A stretch of DNA of 64,000 nucleotides, from IMG/VR virus record IMGVR_UViG_3300046782_000297, positions 1 through 64,000 of that record, one strand, 5' to 3'. The notes under the pieces are model-generated. The model saw nothing but the letters and a program-made list of their open reading frames with translations, was not told where the DNA came from and searched no databases. Of the stretch, positions 22,847 to 31,842 are shown piece by piece (the stretch's first letter is position 1; each line of letters starts with the position of its first letter). A program made the position numbers and the translations under genes. This DNA comes from a virus.

Positions 22847-25069
22847 CTACTCAGGCTTCCACTTGCCTGTCTTTTTGTTCTGTCTGGCCTTGATGGGCTT
22901 GCCATCCACAACAATATCCTCAACCGGCCCATAGTCATCAGCATTAGGTGTTGACCCCCTCTGAGGAGGTGCCGCCAATCCACCATGAGCAAGTCTGGTT
23001 TCCTCCTGAGCACGCTTGCGCCATTCAGCTTTCTCAGGTAGTACATCATCATTGATGCGGTTATCTTCTGAGGCCCTAGCCAGAGACTCGGCCATTGATG
23101 CCACTTTGTCATGGAAACTGGCCGCACTGATGACGTTGTTCTTACCGGGTATGGGGATAGTGTTCTGGATCTGCTCCACACTGAACTTGTAAGCCCCACC
23201 CTTAGTGATGGTTCTCATGCCGGATGCAGCTTCATAGACAGCCAGCATTCTGGTTAACATCTCATTCTCAGGCTTGGACAGATTCGAGGTGGCCTGCTCA
23301 ATAGGGGCAAGCTCGGACTGCGTAAGTTTGTTGGTAATCCCCGTGTAGTTCTTGATGAGAGTCCACAGGCCCCCGGTACTGGCGTGGCCACCAAACCCAC
23401 CCATAGAGGCCCCAATATCCTCAGGGGTAATCCCAGCCCTTTCAGTGCCCTCCACAATCTGCCGGAATGCCTCACCGATCTTATCCCGACTATCCTTGCT
23501 ATCCATCAGGTATGCATAGTCTGCCAGACCCTTGAAATCCGGGTTTTTCGGATCTCCAAACAATTCCACGCTCAGGTCTCTGAGTGGCATAGCAAAGGCA
23601 GTCTGCCTCTTAACCTCCTGTTCAGGCAGCGCCCCATGAATAACCCTACCTGCTGAATTGGGTGCCCAGCCTTTAGGGGCCGCTGGGGCAGTCTGTGATT
23701 GCCGGACAGGAGGTGCCGGTGGCGCTGCTCCCCCTGTAACTGGGGGGGTAGTAGCTCCTGCCGCTGGAGGTGTAGCCGCAGCTTCTGGTGTAGCTGCCGG
23801 TGCTGCCCCTGTAACTGGCGGGGTTACTGGGGGAGTCACTGGCCCAGCCGGGGCTGAGGACGTAGGCCCAGCAGTCCCAGGAGGGACTACACCGGCAGGC
23901 TTACGTGTAGAGTAGGCTGGGACCATAACGGTATTCCCCTGGTTATCCACCATAGGAACCTCCCTGGCCGTCTCAAAACCCAGACCTTGAGGAGGAGTCA
24001 GACCCAAATCCTTCTCGATCTTGATGGGGTAGTGACCCTTTCTGTCTCTCTGATACTGAATCCAATGATGATCCTGATTAACTGCCCACTGGGCAATCCC
24101 ACCATAGTCCGGTGTCTCCTTAGTGATGACTACACCAGCAGGACCAGTCCCAGTATCCCTAATGTTGTAGAAAGCATTCTTGTCGATGGGTTCATTGCTG
24201 GCATCTACGGCAGGGATACCATTAGCATTGGCAAGGCTGATGACAGCCTCACCACCCTGGGCAGTCGGGAAGTTAAAGGGCTTAGTGGCGATACTGCCGG
24301 AACCCTGCATGTATTGGGCTAACTGTACGCCCTTCAGTCCAAGTTCCTCACCTTCTTTACGGCGGGTTTTTCTACGTTTCTCATCAAGTTGAGTCTCATA
24401 ATCAAGCTGCTCCTCCCGCTGTTTCTTGGCAATCAGAGCAGCCTTGTCCGCTTGAGCATTCTGAGTAGCAATAGTGGTGGCCTGAGTCTGCCTCCCTGGA
24501 CTACCAGCCGCTATGAGCGAAGCCGTACTTCTGGCCGGTGGGGGAGTCGGCCCAGCGGCTGCCGGTGCAACCTGAGGCTGAGAGGTCTTAGCCGGGGGCA
24601 CAGGTAGTGTAGGTGGCTGTGTGCTACTACCACCTATTGGGGTCTGTTCGGACATCGGGCCAACCCCAGGAGTAGGGGGTGTAGCTGCTGGGGGTTGTCC
24701 AGGAACCAATGATCCACCTTGACCACCAGAAAGAGCGTCAGTAGTCTGCTGGCCAGCCCTCTGGGCCATAGCTGGATTACTACCCCCGGCAGACCCATGG
24801 ATCTTGCTGAATATGTCCTGGGCCTTAGTGATAATGTCCTTAGCCGGTTTGTTGTGGCTGTGGAGCTTGCTAATACGTTCCCAGGCGTCATTCATCTCGG
24901 CTGGACTGAGACGGGGCTGTCCGTTCTCATCCACTGCCTGAATGGAGTTGATAAGGGCTGAGGTCTGGGTGTCCCTCATCTCCTTATCCATCTGTTGGGA
25001 TTGCTCAATACGCTCTTTAAGCCGCTCCCCAGTGGTATCTAAAATTGTAGAGAGAAGTCCGCTAGGCAT
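22847..25069 (-). CDS. Probable internal virion protein, 740 aa
   Basis: N-terminal coiled coil (about 10-80), then a long Ala/Pro/Thr/Gly-rich disordered region (about 110-490) including repeated TPPVTG-type units, then a helical C-terminal domain (about 490-700). No enzyme motif. With the preceding gene it probably forms the pair of large ejection proteins. The ATG overlaps the last base of a palindrome (25069-25081), with GAGAG on the far side as weak Shine-Dalgarno. Confidence 0.6.
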   Translation of the reverse strand: MPSGLLSTILDTTGERLKERIEQSQQMDKEMRDTQTSALINSIQAVDENGQPRLSPAEMNDAWERISKLHSHNKPAKDIITKAQDIFSKIHGSAGGSNPAMAQRAGQQTTDALSGGQGGSLVPGQPPAATPPTPGVGPMSEQTPIGGSSTQPPTLPVPPAKTSQPQVAPAAAGPTPPPARSTASLIAAGSPGRQTQATTIATQNAQADKAALIAKKQREEQLDYETQLDEKRRKTRRKEGEELGLKGVQLAQYMQGSGSIATKPFNFPTAQGGEAVISLANANGIPAVDASNEPIDKNAFYNIRDTGTGPAGVVITKETPDYGGIAQWAVNQDHHWIQYQRDRKGHYPIKIEKDLGLTPPQGLGFETAREVPMVDNQGNTVMVPAYSTRKPAGVVPPGTAGPTSSAPAGPVTPPVTPPVTGAAPAATPEAAATPPAAGATTPPVTGGAAPPAPPVRQSQTAPAAPKGWAPNSAGRVIHGALPEQEVKRQTAFAMPLRDLSVELFGDPKNPDFKGLADYAYLMDSKDSRDKIGEAFRQIVEGTERAGITPEDIGASMGGFGGHASTGGLWTLIKNYTGITNKLTQSELAPIEQATSNLSKPENEMLTRMLAVYEAASGMRTITKGGAYKFSVEQIQNTIPIPGKNNVISAASFHDKVASMAESLARASEDNRINDDVLPEKAEWRKRAQEETRLAHGGLAAPPQRGSTPNADDYGPVEDIVVDGKPIKARQNKKTGKWKPE

Positions 25070-25076
25070 GTAAAGT

Positions 25077-25388
25077 TTACACTCTCTTTCTAGCTGTTTT
25101 CTTACCGGCAGTCTTCTTGCTGGCCGTCTTCTTGGGCACTACCTTTTCACCCTTATGCAGCTTAATGTAGCCAGTCTTCTTGACAGTCCCACCAGTTTTA
25201 GCCTGAGCCTCACCGCTACTCATCTGGCCAAGGTCACCGGCACCCTTATCCCCAATCTGGCGCTTCATCATGGCTGACTTAATAGCACCGGCAACAGTCT
25301 GGCCCTGAGACCCGCTGCTGCTGCCATCAGTGTCCAGAGCGGTCTTGGCCATCCCACCAATTGACTTAACAAGTCCAGTGAATCCCAT
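25077..25388 (-). CDS. Small basic protein, virion-associated
   Basis: 103 aa; Gly/Ser/Gln-rich centre and a strongly basic C-terminus (KKTASKKTAGKKTARKRV) that could bind DNA. Sits just upstream of the large internal virion gene. Function unknown. Confidence 0.6.
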   Translation of the reverse strand: MGFTGLVKSIGGMAKTALDTDGSSSGSQGQTVAGAIKSAMMKRQIGDKGAGDLGQMSSGEAQAKTGGTVKKTGYIKLHKGEKVVPKKTASKKTAGKKTARKRV

Positions 25389-25389
25389 A

Positions 25390-25986
25390 TTAGAACCCCA
25401 AGCCTCCCAGGAAGTTAGACCATTGCTGTCTCACCTCAGCATTGGCCTTCATTGAAATTGGCCGGGACTGAATGGAGGAGTTGATAATCTCATTGGCCAC
25501 ATCCTCAGACAGACCCAGAGCGGTCAACGCATTCTTCATCTGACTCTGGCCCACATTGGCCTCAGCCGTACCAGCCTGCATAGAGCCAGTAGCCGCAGCC
25601 GGTAGCTGTCCAGCAAGTATGTCACTCTCCTTGCCAATCTTGTTAAACTCCAATTGCTGGTTTCCAGCCCCAGTACCCCCACCTCTACTGGTGCCCATCT
25701 CAGCTTCCTGGGCTTTAGCCGCATCAGCTTGAGACTCTACAGCACTTAGGGCAGGCTGGGCTGCGTGCATAGCCGAGGGACCCCCGGCCATAATCTGCTT
25801 GAAGTACTGTTGAGCGGCCTGCAATCCCCCAACCCCAGCTTGAGTAGTGGCAGTACCCTGAGCAGTCTGGTTCTCTGATAGAGGCAGGCTACGGTTGTAG
25901 ACGTTCCAGTCCGCATTAACCCCAGCTAACTGGTTACCCCTGTCGGTCTTAGCCGAACTGTTTCCAATCCCAAGGAAGCCGCCCAT
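25390..25986 (-). CDS. Probable virion protein, 198 aa
   Basis: Starts MGGFLGIGNSSAK, Gly/Ala/Gln-rich with helices through GGLQAAQQYFKQIMAGG and a C-terminal helix. This composition is typical of small ejection or tail proteins next to internal virion genes in podoviruses. The ATG sits in TAATG after the preceding gene. Confidence 0.6.
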   Translation of the reverse strand: MGGFLGIGNSSAKTDRGNQLAGVNADWNVYNRSLPLSENQTAQGTATTQAGVGGLQAAQQYFKQIMAGGPSAMHAAQPALSAVESQADAAKAQEAEMGTSRGGGTGAGNQQLEFNKIGKESDILAGQLPAAATGSMQAGTAEANVGQSQMKNALTALGLSEDVANEIINSSIQSRPISMKANAEVRQQWSNFLGGLGF

Positions 25987-26171
25987 TAGGCCTTCTTTCT
26001 TTGTGATACTTTTTTGGCATTGGCCGCGAAGATGGCACGTTTGGCTGCTAGACCCCCGGCCTTCTTGCCAGCCGCAATCTTCTTGGGGGTGGCCTTACCA
26101 AAAGCCCCAGTCGTGCCCTTCTCTTCCATTTTCTCCGCAGCGTGTTCCATCCATTTTGGATCATCACCCAT
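25986..26171 (-). CDS. Small basic conserved phage protein
   Basis: 61 aa from ATG 26171, with GGAGG 9 nt upstream. The start MGDDPKWMEHAAEKMEEKGT resembles conserved small phage proteins, followed by a Lys/Ala-rich tail (KKIAAGKKAGGLAAKRA). A palindrome copy (26188-26200) lies directly upstream of the Shine-Dalgarno. Confidence 0.65.
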   Translation of the reverse strand: MGDDPKWMEHAAEKMEEKGTTGAFGKATPKKIAAGKKAGGLAAKRAIFAANAKKVSQRKKA

Positions 26172-26200
26172 AAGCGCCACCTCCAAATGTAAACTTTACA

Positions 26201-26551
26201 CTATGACCGGATGTAAACTGGGCTACTAACCAGCTTCATGCCCAGACTCTCACATAGCTTGGCCGCATGTGGGCTATCGGCTATGCACATGATTCTATTG
26301 GTGTTGGTAGAGTCCAGAAAATCATTCATCTCTCCCGCCAAGTCAGCCGCTAGCCCAGTGCCTTCCATATCTGGCCTGACCCAGAGAGGTTCTGGATGGG
26401 CTACCACCTGAAGGGCATGGAACCCAGCCACGCCCTTATCATCCATCATGACTATGGCCACTGAGCTTATGGGTAAAGGTGACCATCCCTTTTCTTCGAA
26501 GATTGGGGAAAGTATCTTTAAATCGTCGCCCGTCAAGAATACAGTTTGCAT
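26201..26551 (-). CDS. GNAT-like acetyltransferase fold protein
   Basis: About 116 aa. The core reads SVAIVMMDDKGVAGFHALQV, then LWVRPDMEGTGLAADLAGEM (acetyl-CoA-loop-like, though the classical Q/R-x-x-G-x-G/A is degenerate) and a last strand. GNAT-like proteins are common in phage virion modules. A GTG at 26563 is an alternative start. Confidence 0.6.
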   Translation of the reverse strand: MQTVFLTGDDLKILSPIFEEKGWSPLPISSVAIVMMDDKGVAGFHALQVVAHPEPLWVRPDMEGTGLAADLAGEMNDFLDSTNTNRIMCIADSPHAAKLCESLGMKLVSSPVYIRS

Positions 26552-26563
26552 AGTATGTTCCAC

Positions 26564-26971
26564 TTATGCGACTAGACCACAGGCATAAATCCCATCGCCA
26601 TCCTGGTCTGTATCGACGGCAAGAGAATTCGGGTTGAGTTTGCTGCTGCCCAGGTAGTGCTTGAGGGATACCGGGGCATTTCCTTTGGGAATGTAGATGA
26701 CAATAGAGCTTGTGGCGTTCTTGCTGCCGGTAGCTCCATTAATGTCATAGATTACGATAAAGACACCCCCCTGATTGTTGGTCTTGGGGCTGATGATGAT
26801 GTCCTCAAAGCTAATAGCATACTCTGGCACAGAGCCACCCTGGGTTGTAGGGGTCTCTGGATTATAGTCCGGACTCCAGTTGATGCTGAGCGGGATTGCT
26901 GTTCCAGCAGCAGCAACTATTATCTCCCCAGTCGGGCAAAGCGGTCCACGGATGTTTGGTCTAAATGCCAT
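26564..26971 (-). CDS. Probable virion structural protein, 135 aa
   Basis: Beta-rich, no enzymatic motif (EDIIISPKTNNQGGVFIVIY, then SIVIYIPKGNAPVSLKHYLG). AGAAGGAG precedes the ATG. Located at the end of the fibre cluster; possibly a head-fibre or tail-fibre accessory. Confidence 0.6.
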   Translation of the reverse strand: MAFRPNIRGPLCPTGEIIVAAAGTAIPLSINWSPDYNPETPTTQGGSVPEYAISFEDIIISPKTNNQGGVFIVIYDINGATGSKNATSSIVIYIPKGNAPVSLKHYLGSSKLNPNSLAVDTDQDGDGIYACGLVA

Positions 26972-26983
26972 ATAGGTCTCCTT

Positions 26984-29836
26984 CTAGTGTCTACCCCTTA
27001 AAGCTCCTGCCCCTATTCCGACAGCCCCAGGGTTTGATATACTGAATGCTGTACTTGTAGTCCCTGTCACCCCTGAGGCATTAGCATCAAGACTGCACGA
27101 GCCAGTCAGGGAACCAGAGAGCATACTCATATTTGTGGTTGTGAATAACCCAGCCACAGCAGCACCGGATGTAGTCCCGCTCAGTGTCATCCCTATGCAG
27201 GTTCCTGCATGGTTGGTTAGGGTTATCACTCTGGTATCTGTGCAGGTGACGCCCCCACCATCTTTTACCGCCACAGTGACAGTCCCAAGACTGCCCCCAA
27301 CTACGGCACTTCCAGGCTGGGCTGTAAATGCCAAATGGTCAGGAGTACATGGGGTTGATATTGTGAATGTGTTACTGACTCCAGCCGTTAAAGCTGCATC
27401 CGTAGCCGTGATTGATCCACTGCCCGTAGTAGTCGTGACGCTTAAGTCCGTAAAAGTAGCAATTCCGGCTACGGCTGCTTTGGTCAGAGTACCGGCAAGA
27501 GTCCCCCAAGTTGCCCCAGCAGTCTTAGCCACCGTGACGTTACTGGTGTCAGTATTACAAAGGACTCCACCAGCATTGTAGACACCCACTGTGACTGTGT
27601 TCAGTGTGGCATTTAACCCTGCGTTTTGAGGCTGGCTAATAAATACCAGATGGTCGGGTGTGCAGCTTCCAGCATTGGCCTCATAGTACCCAATGCTTGG
27701 AAATGCAGTGGAGTAAGTCCAGGGGGTGTTAGGTCCGTTGAACCCCGTCAGCGCCTTACCCACATTAGCCGCTGGACTTGTGTTTAAGATGACCATGCTG
27801 GTAACATCAGAGCCACCGCTACAACCACCGGCCCCATTCTGAAAACATGGGTTAGTGGTCTTACCGATGCTGTTAAGGTCCTGACCAATGACGTTCTGGA
27901 ATGTTCCAGCCGTGCCAGCTGGCCCCAATGCAAAGAAACTCAGAGTGGTTGGAGATGTAGTGCTATCCGTTAAGTCCCACTGCTTGCCAACATTATTCCC
28001 GTTGTTGACCTGATAGAAGAGGTTATTATCCCCAGTGTATCCAACAATTGAAGCCACTGTTATCGTTAGATCATTCATAGGGGACAAGCCACCTGTGAAT
28101 ACCGTCCCAGGAATAACAAGCGTATCGTTCACCGCACAGCGCCCACCCAAATATCCAGGGTCCCTGATTGTGATATCTGTAAAGGCATTGGCAGCTACAA
28201 CTACATCAAAGGAAACTTGGTAGATGCCCCCAGAGGCTTTGACACATGAGTTAGTCCCACTTGTTGGCTTCTTGGCAATATAGGTTCCGGCAGTGACCCC
28301 GGACCCTGATCCAGTGAACGTCACAGAGTTTAGTAGCCCGCTCTGACCATTCACCATGATATTCCCATCAAGAGTCTTAATGATGTTGTTATAGGACTGG
28401 GTGTAACCACCCATGATATAGTAGCCGTCCCAGTTCACACTCCCACTAGTATTTGTATTGATTGACTCATGAAAGATTCGATAGGGATAGAGGGTCTGCA
28501 TCTTGAACATTGCCTCACCACCAGCCCCAGCAAAGTCCGTGTAACAATCATTGCGGAAGATCCAGATGGGGCCATAAGCTATTGAGGTGCTGTTCGTGTT
28601 AAAGGCATGGCAGGTGTTGCCAAAAGCACTAGGCTGCCCATTAGTCCCACATTGAGGTGCAGTGGCAGTATTACAGACTGGCACCAGGGCCTGAGTCACC
28701 TTAATGTGGTTATTCCAACTCTTGGTATTAATATTCCATCCCTTGCTTTCATTCCCGTCATCCTTGTATCCGTTCGTCGTGTTGTCATGAATGTCGTTAT
28801 TCTCTGTCTGGCAGTCATCGCTATCCGCCGTGATGGCATCCCGGAAAGATCCGGTGACAACATTAAATGCAAATACATTATGGGAATTATTGCAGAATGC
28901 AATTCCAGCCGCTGGGGAATCGTATATGGGATTCTGATTACAGAGGCTTAATCCGTTAGCCGCTGCAACTACATTATTCAATACATAGATTTTGGATGCT
29001 CCCCCAGTCAAGAAAATGCCGGTGTTGTTATACCCAGTGGGTGTTCCAGTGCCGGGACAGTCGGCAGCGACTGTGCTAGCGGAGACAGACTGTAGGGCAT
29101 TGCCCTTAAGGATAATGTCATGAGCCGCAGCACCAATGACAATTCCAGACTTATTCGACTGAGGAAGGACCAACTGTCTGACAATCGTATAACTGCCTGT
29201 GATAGAAATATCGGCAGCAGTTCCCCCTGTCAATAGAGTCCCCCCAGCCGGGTCACCCTCAACCACAACATATGATCCAGCAGACCCATTAGCGGTAATC
29301 GTGAAGGCTGTAGTTTGGACTTGGTTGTAGGTTCCGGCATTGATATGCAGGAAATTATTAGTCCCATTATTAATGTTGGTGATGCAGGAATTGAGTGTTG
29401 TCAGATTCGTTGCGGTGCAGACACTAGCCCCCTCAACTGGGGCTGTGTTATATGTTGAAGTATTATCCACCTCGACCGGGTTAGATCCACTCACGCCGTC
29501 TGCATCACTAAAGGTGATACGTACATCGAAACTAGTGGCAATGGGAAGACCAACAACCACTGTGCGGGCTTCATTGACATTGACGTTGGCAATTCCAGTC
29601 AGGAACTTCCGATGGTCAATGAACGGGGCATAAGCTGTAAGCCAAGTCATGGAGCTAGACGCCTTGTACTCGACTACGGCGGAGTTGTTGGCATTGTCAT
29701 CCCCAGTAAACTTAGCTCGAATTGACAAAGTTGTGTCTGTCACATTCACAGTCATAACGCCAGTGGTTGTGGCGTTAGTGGCAGCAAAAGCTGAGGAGGC
29801 AAAAAGTGTAAATATTACAAGTAGGAGCTTCTTCAC
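26984..29836 (-). CDS. Secreted beta-helix protein with tandem Ig-like repeats, 950 aa
   Basis: Residues 1-19 form a Sec signal peptide (MKKLLLVIFTLFASSAFAA). Residues about 140-680 show repeated Asn/Gly-rich strands typical of a right-handed parallel beta-helix. The C-terminus has two ~100-residue repeats each starting CTPDHL and containing TVTVAVKDGGGV-like strands, as in bacterial Ig-like domains. It sits in the spike/fibre cluster, but a signal peptide is not expected on a virion protein. It may be exported to the host surface or periplasm. There are no palindrome copies inside it. Confidence 0.75.
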   Translation of the reverse strand: MKKLLLVIFTLFASSAFAATNATTTGVMTVNVTDTTLSIRAKFTGDDNANNSAVVEYKASSSMTWLTAYAPFIDHRKFLTGIANVNVNEARTVVVGLPIATSFDVRITFSDADGVSGSNPVEVDNTSTYNTAPVEGASVCTATNLTTLNSCITNINNGTNNFLHINAGTYNQVQTTAFTITANGSAGSYVVVEGDPAGGTLLTGGTAADISITGSYTIVRQLVLPQSNKSGIVIGAAAHDIILKGNALQSVSASTVAADCPGTGTPTGYNNTGIFLTGGASKIYVLNNVVAAANGLSLCNQNPIYDSPAAGIAFCNNSHNVFAFNVVTGSFRDAITADSDDCQTENNDIHDNTTNGYKDDGNESKGWNINTKSWNNHIKVTQALVPVCNTATAPQCGTNGQPSAFGNTCHAFNTNSTSIAYGPIWIFRNDCYTDFAGAGGEAMFKMQTLYPYRIFHESINTNTSGSVNWDGYYIMGGYTQSYNNIIKTLDGNIMVNGQSGLLNSVTFTGSGSGVTAGTYIAKKPTSGTNSCVKASGGIYQVSFDVVVAANAFTDITIRDPGYLGGRCAVNDTLVIPGTVFTGGLSPMNDLTITVASIVGYTGDNNLFYQVNNGNNVGKQWDLTDSTTSPTTLSFFALGPAGTAGTFQNVIGQDLNSIGKTTNPCFQNGAGGCSGGSDVTSMVILNTSPAANVGKALTGFNGPNTPWTYSTAFPSIGYYEANAGSCTPDHLVFISQPQNAGLNATLNTVTVGVYNAGGVLCNTDTSNVTVAKTAGATWGTLAGTLTKAAVAGIATFTDLSVTTTTGSGSITATDAALTAGVSNTFTISTPCTPDHLAFTAQPGSAVVGGSLGTVTVAVKDGGGVTCTDTRVITLTNHAGTCIGMTLSGTTSGAAVAGLFTTTNMSMLSGSLTGSCSLDANASGVTGTTSTAFSISNPGAVGIGAGALRGRH

Positions 29837-30570
29837 TTACCTACACCCATAGATGTTAACCTGCCAACACGCACTGAACCCCCGGCAGCTACCGCTGGAA
29901 CATGAAAACCGCTAGCCCCCCAGATGCCGCTGGAGGCTGTCCAATTGTGGGCGTTCGTTCCAGAACCGCCGATAATGTAGCTCCCGGCACCTAGAACAAC
30001 GGTGTTGTCGGTATACACAGCCGTTCCTGTACTTAAAGTAAATGAGTGAACCCCTTGGATAAATGCGAGCGTTGCTCCGGTAGCATCAGCCCCACTGACC
30101 GTTAGAGTTGGATTCGTACTGGTTGTTGGCCCCGTAGTTACCACGTTATCAATCAGGGAGCAAGATGCTGCACCCTGGAATGCAATAACAGACAAAGCAA
30201 CCGGGCGTGAGGTATTCCATGTTGAATGAAGAGTCAAAGTGGTCCCATTGGTTGGGGAGTCCCGGCAGAATTCCAGTAGAGAGAAGTTGCCAGCCGAGTT
30301 AATAGTGCTGCTGGGAATCAATGTCATCGCTTGGGCTGTGCCACCATTATCCCAAGTGAGGGCAATAGGGTTGCTGATGGTATTCTGCGAAGCAAGACCT
30401 GCAAGAAGGATACAGTTTGATGTGCAGGACGAAAGCGTATACGTCCGATCCACAGACACACCTGGATTGACAGTGATAAAAGACCCTGCCGTATTGTTAG
30501 CCACTGCCGCTAATAGGACCTGACCAAGTAGAAGCCCTATCAGAACTGCTCTGTATACCCGATGCCTCAT
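29833..30570 (-). CDS. Signal-peptide protein, beta-rich, 245 aa
   Basis: N-terminal YRAVLIGLLLGQVLLAAVA is a signal peptide or anchor. The rest is beta-rich with Thr/Ser/Gly (TLSSCTSNCILLAGLASQ, SVIAFQGAASCSLID) and four cysteines, suggesting disulphides after export. It overlaps the next gene by 4 nt. Function unknown; neighbour of other secreted proteins. Confidence 0.7.
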   Translation of the reverse strand: MRHRVYRAVLIGLLLGQVLLAAVANNTAGSFITVNPGVSVDRTYTLSSCTSNCILLAGLASQNTISNPIALTWDNGGTAQAMTLIPSSTINSAGNFSLLEFCRDSPTNGTTLTLHSTWNTSRPVALSVIAFQGAASCSLIDNVVTTGPTTSTNPTLTVSGADATGATLAFIQGVHSFTLSTGTAVYTDNTVVLGAGSYIIGGSGTNAHNWTASSGIWGASGFHVPAVAAGGSVRVGRLTSMGVGK

Positions 30571-31548
30571 TTAGTTCTTCCTTATCAGGTTAATCCCACA
30601 CCATGTCCCAGCCTGAGTTGCCCCACCCGGCACAGTCGTGCAGGCCCATGACAATGCAGTAGAGAAGGGGATGCCAATAGGGGTGCCAAAGGGTATTGGG
30701 TTATTGCCGCCTCCAGTAGGGGCTGTACCTCCAGGTACTTTGAAGGACATCAGGACCGGGGTGCTCCCAAGGGTCACATTAGCTGAAAGTGAATTGAATA
30801 GGGAGACATACACGTCACCCGTATTAGCCCCAGAGTCCACCGCAAGCCCATATATCTGTCCAGCCGCATTGGATATCTGGGTAACCGCAGAACCTGTAGC
30901 CATGTAGGTGGTCACACCGCTACCAGTGGCAGTGGCTGAAGAGAGCACCGCCACTATGTCTGTAGTGTTGACAGGAACCCAGTTAGCCCCATTCCAGTTG
31001 AATAAGAGGGCGGCTGTTGGCAGCGCCGTCCCAGTGCCAGGGATGGTTGAGGCTCCCGCGCTAACAGGGGCCGGACTGATAATGGATGCCTGAATGGTAG
31101 ATGCCTTGAAACCCAGATAAGATATAGTAACCGTCCCAGATCCCGTTATGGGTGTGGACTCAAATAGCCTAAAGTAGGGGGCATTGCAAGTGGTTAGTGT
31201 GATAGCCCCGGCACTTGAGGTAACTGTCTGAGCACCGATGCAGTCAGAGGGTGAGGAAAAATCTCTAGTCCCAGACTGTTGTAGTTTTATGGCCCCAGCA
31301 CTCACTGTGCCCACAACAGCAACCACGATGGTGTGAAGATAGACTCCAGCCGTGTTGCCCTGTGTGGCGTCAATAATAGGTCCAGTTGTGGAGGCAGAAC
31401 ACCCTGGCGAACAGCTTGTGGATGTAAAGTTTACAACCTGACCGGCAGGAGAGTTTACAGCATTCTGCTGGGCATGCACCCCTTTGGGCGGTATTTCCGC
31501 CAGAAGCGCAACAATCACCAGCACCACTAATAGGGCTAATCTCTTCAT
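30571..31548 (-). CDS. Signal-peptide beta-rich protein, 325 aa
   Basis: Start ATG 31548 has GAGGT upstream. Residues 1-24 (MKRLALLVVLVIVALLAEIP) form a signal peptide. The body is Thr/Ser/Ala-rich beta sheet with cysteines in CSPGCSASTT and a late WACTTVPGGA. A palindrome copy (31433-31445) is read in frame as Val-Asn-Phe-Thr. Probably exported; role unknown. Confidence 0.7.
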   Translation of the reverse strand: MKRLALLVVLVIVALLAEIPPKGVHAQQNAVNSPAGQVVNFTSTSCSPGCSASTTGPIIDATQGNTAGVYLHTIVVAVVGTVSAGAIKLQQSGTRDFSSPSDCIGAQTVTSSAGAITLTTCNAPYFRLFESTPITGSGTVTISYLGFKASTIQASIISPAPVSAGASTIPGTGTALPTAALLFNWNGANWVPVNTTDIVAVLSSATATGSGVTTYMATGSAVTQISNAAGQIYGLAVDSGANTGDVYVSLFNSLSANVTLGSTPVLMSFKVPGGTAPTGGGNNPIPFGTPIGIPFSTALSWACTTVPGGATQAGTWCGINLIRKN

Positions 31549-31657
31549 AGTTACCTCATTCGGCTGTATTGAAATCCTGCCCACTATGCCTATAGGTTGG
31601 CAAGACCTTTAAGTTACTAATTCTAAACCAGTTAAGTCAAACTCCAGCATGCAAAAG

Positions 31658-31670
31658 TGTAAACTTTACA
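31658..31670. repeat. Palindrome copy between two small genes
   Basis: Perfect TGTAAACTTTACA, flanked by G and C to make a 15-bp palindrome, in the 124-nt gap between the signal-peptide gene and the Zn-finger micro-gene. No other gene is convincing in the gap. Confidence 0.85.
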
Positions 31671-31672
31671 CC

Positions 31673-31810
31673 TCACTGAATTTGTTTTGAAAGCCACACG
31701 TCGAGGCACCATTTCGAACAGAAAAAAATCAGAGTGTCTCCAACTGTGACGCACCATCCGGGGCGTGGTTTTTTGCGTTTGATTTCTTCTTCACACTGCG
31801 AACAGTTCAT
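31673..31810 (-). CDS. 45-aa zinc-finger protein
   Basis: CSQCEEEI at the N-terminus and FFCSKWCLDVW later give a CxxC...CxxC zinc site in a treble-clef-like arrangement. The ATG (31810) follows GGAGA. Its stop lies 2 nt from the palindrome at 31658-31670. Too small for automatic calling but well supported. Confidence 0.65.
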   Translation of the reverse strand: MNCSQCEEEIKRKKPRPGWCVTVGDTLIFFCSKWCLDVWLSKQIQ

Positions 31811-31842
31811 TCACGGATCTCCTAATTGGATATTCGTCCCAC

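Noticed and set aside
30571-31584. GTG start at 31584 for the signal-peptide gene
   Set aside because: The ATG at 31548 has GAGGT upstream and places the signal peptide at the true N-terminus.
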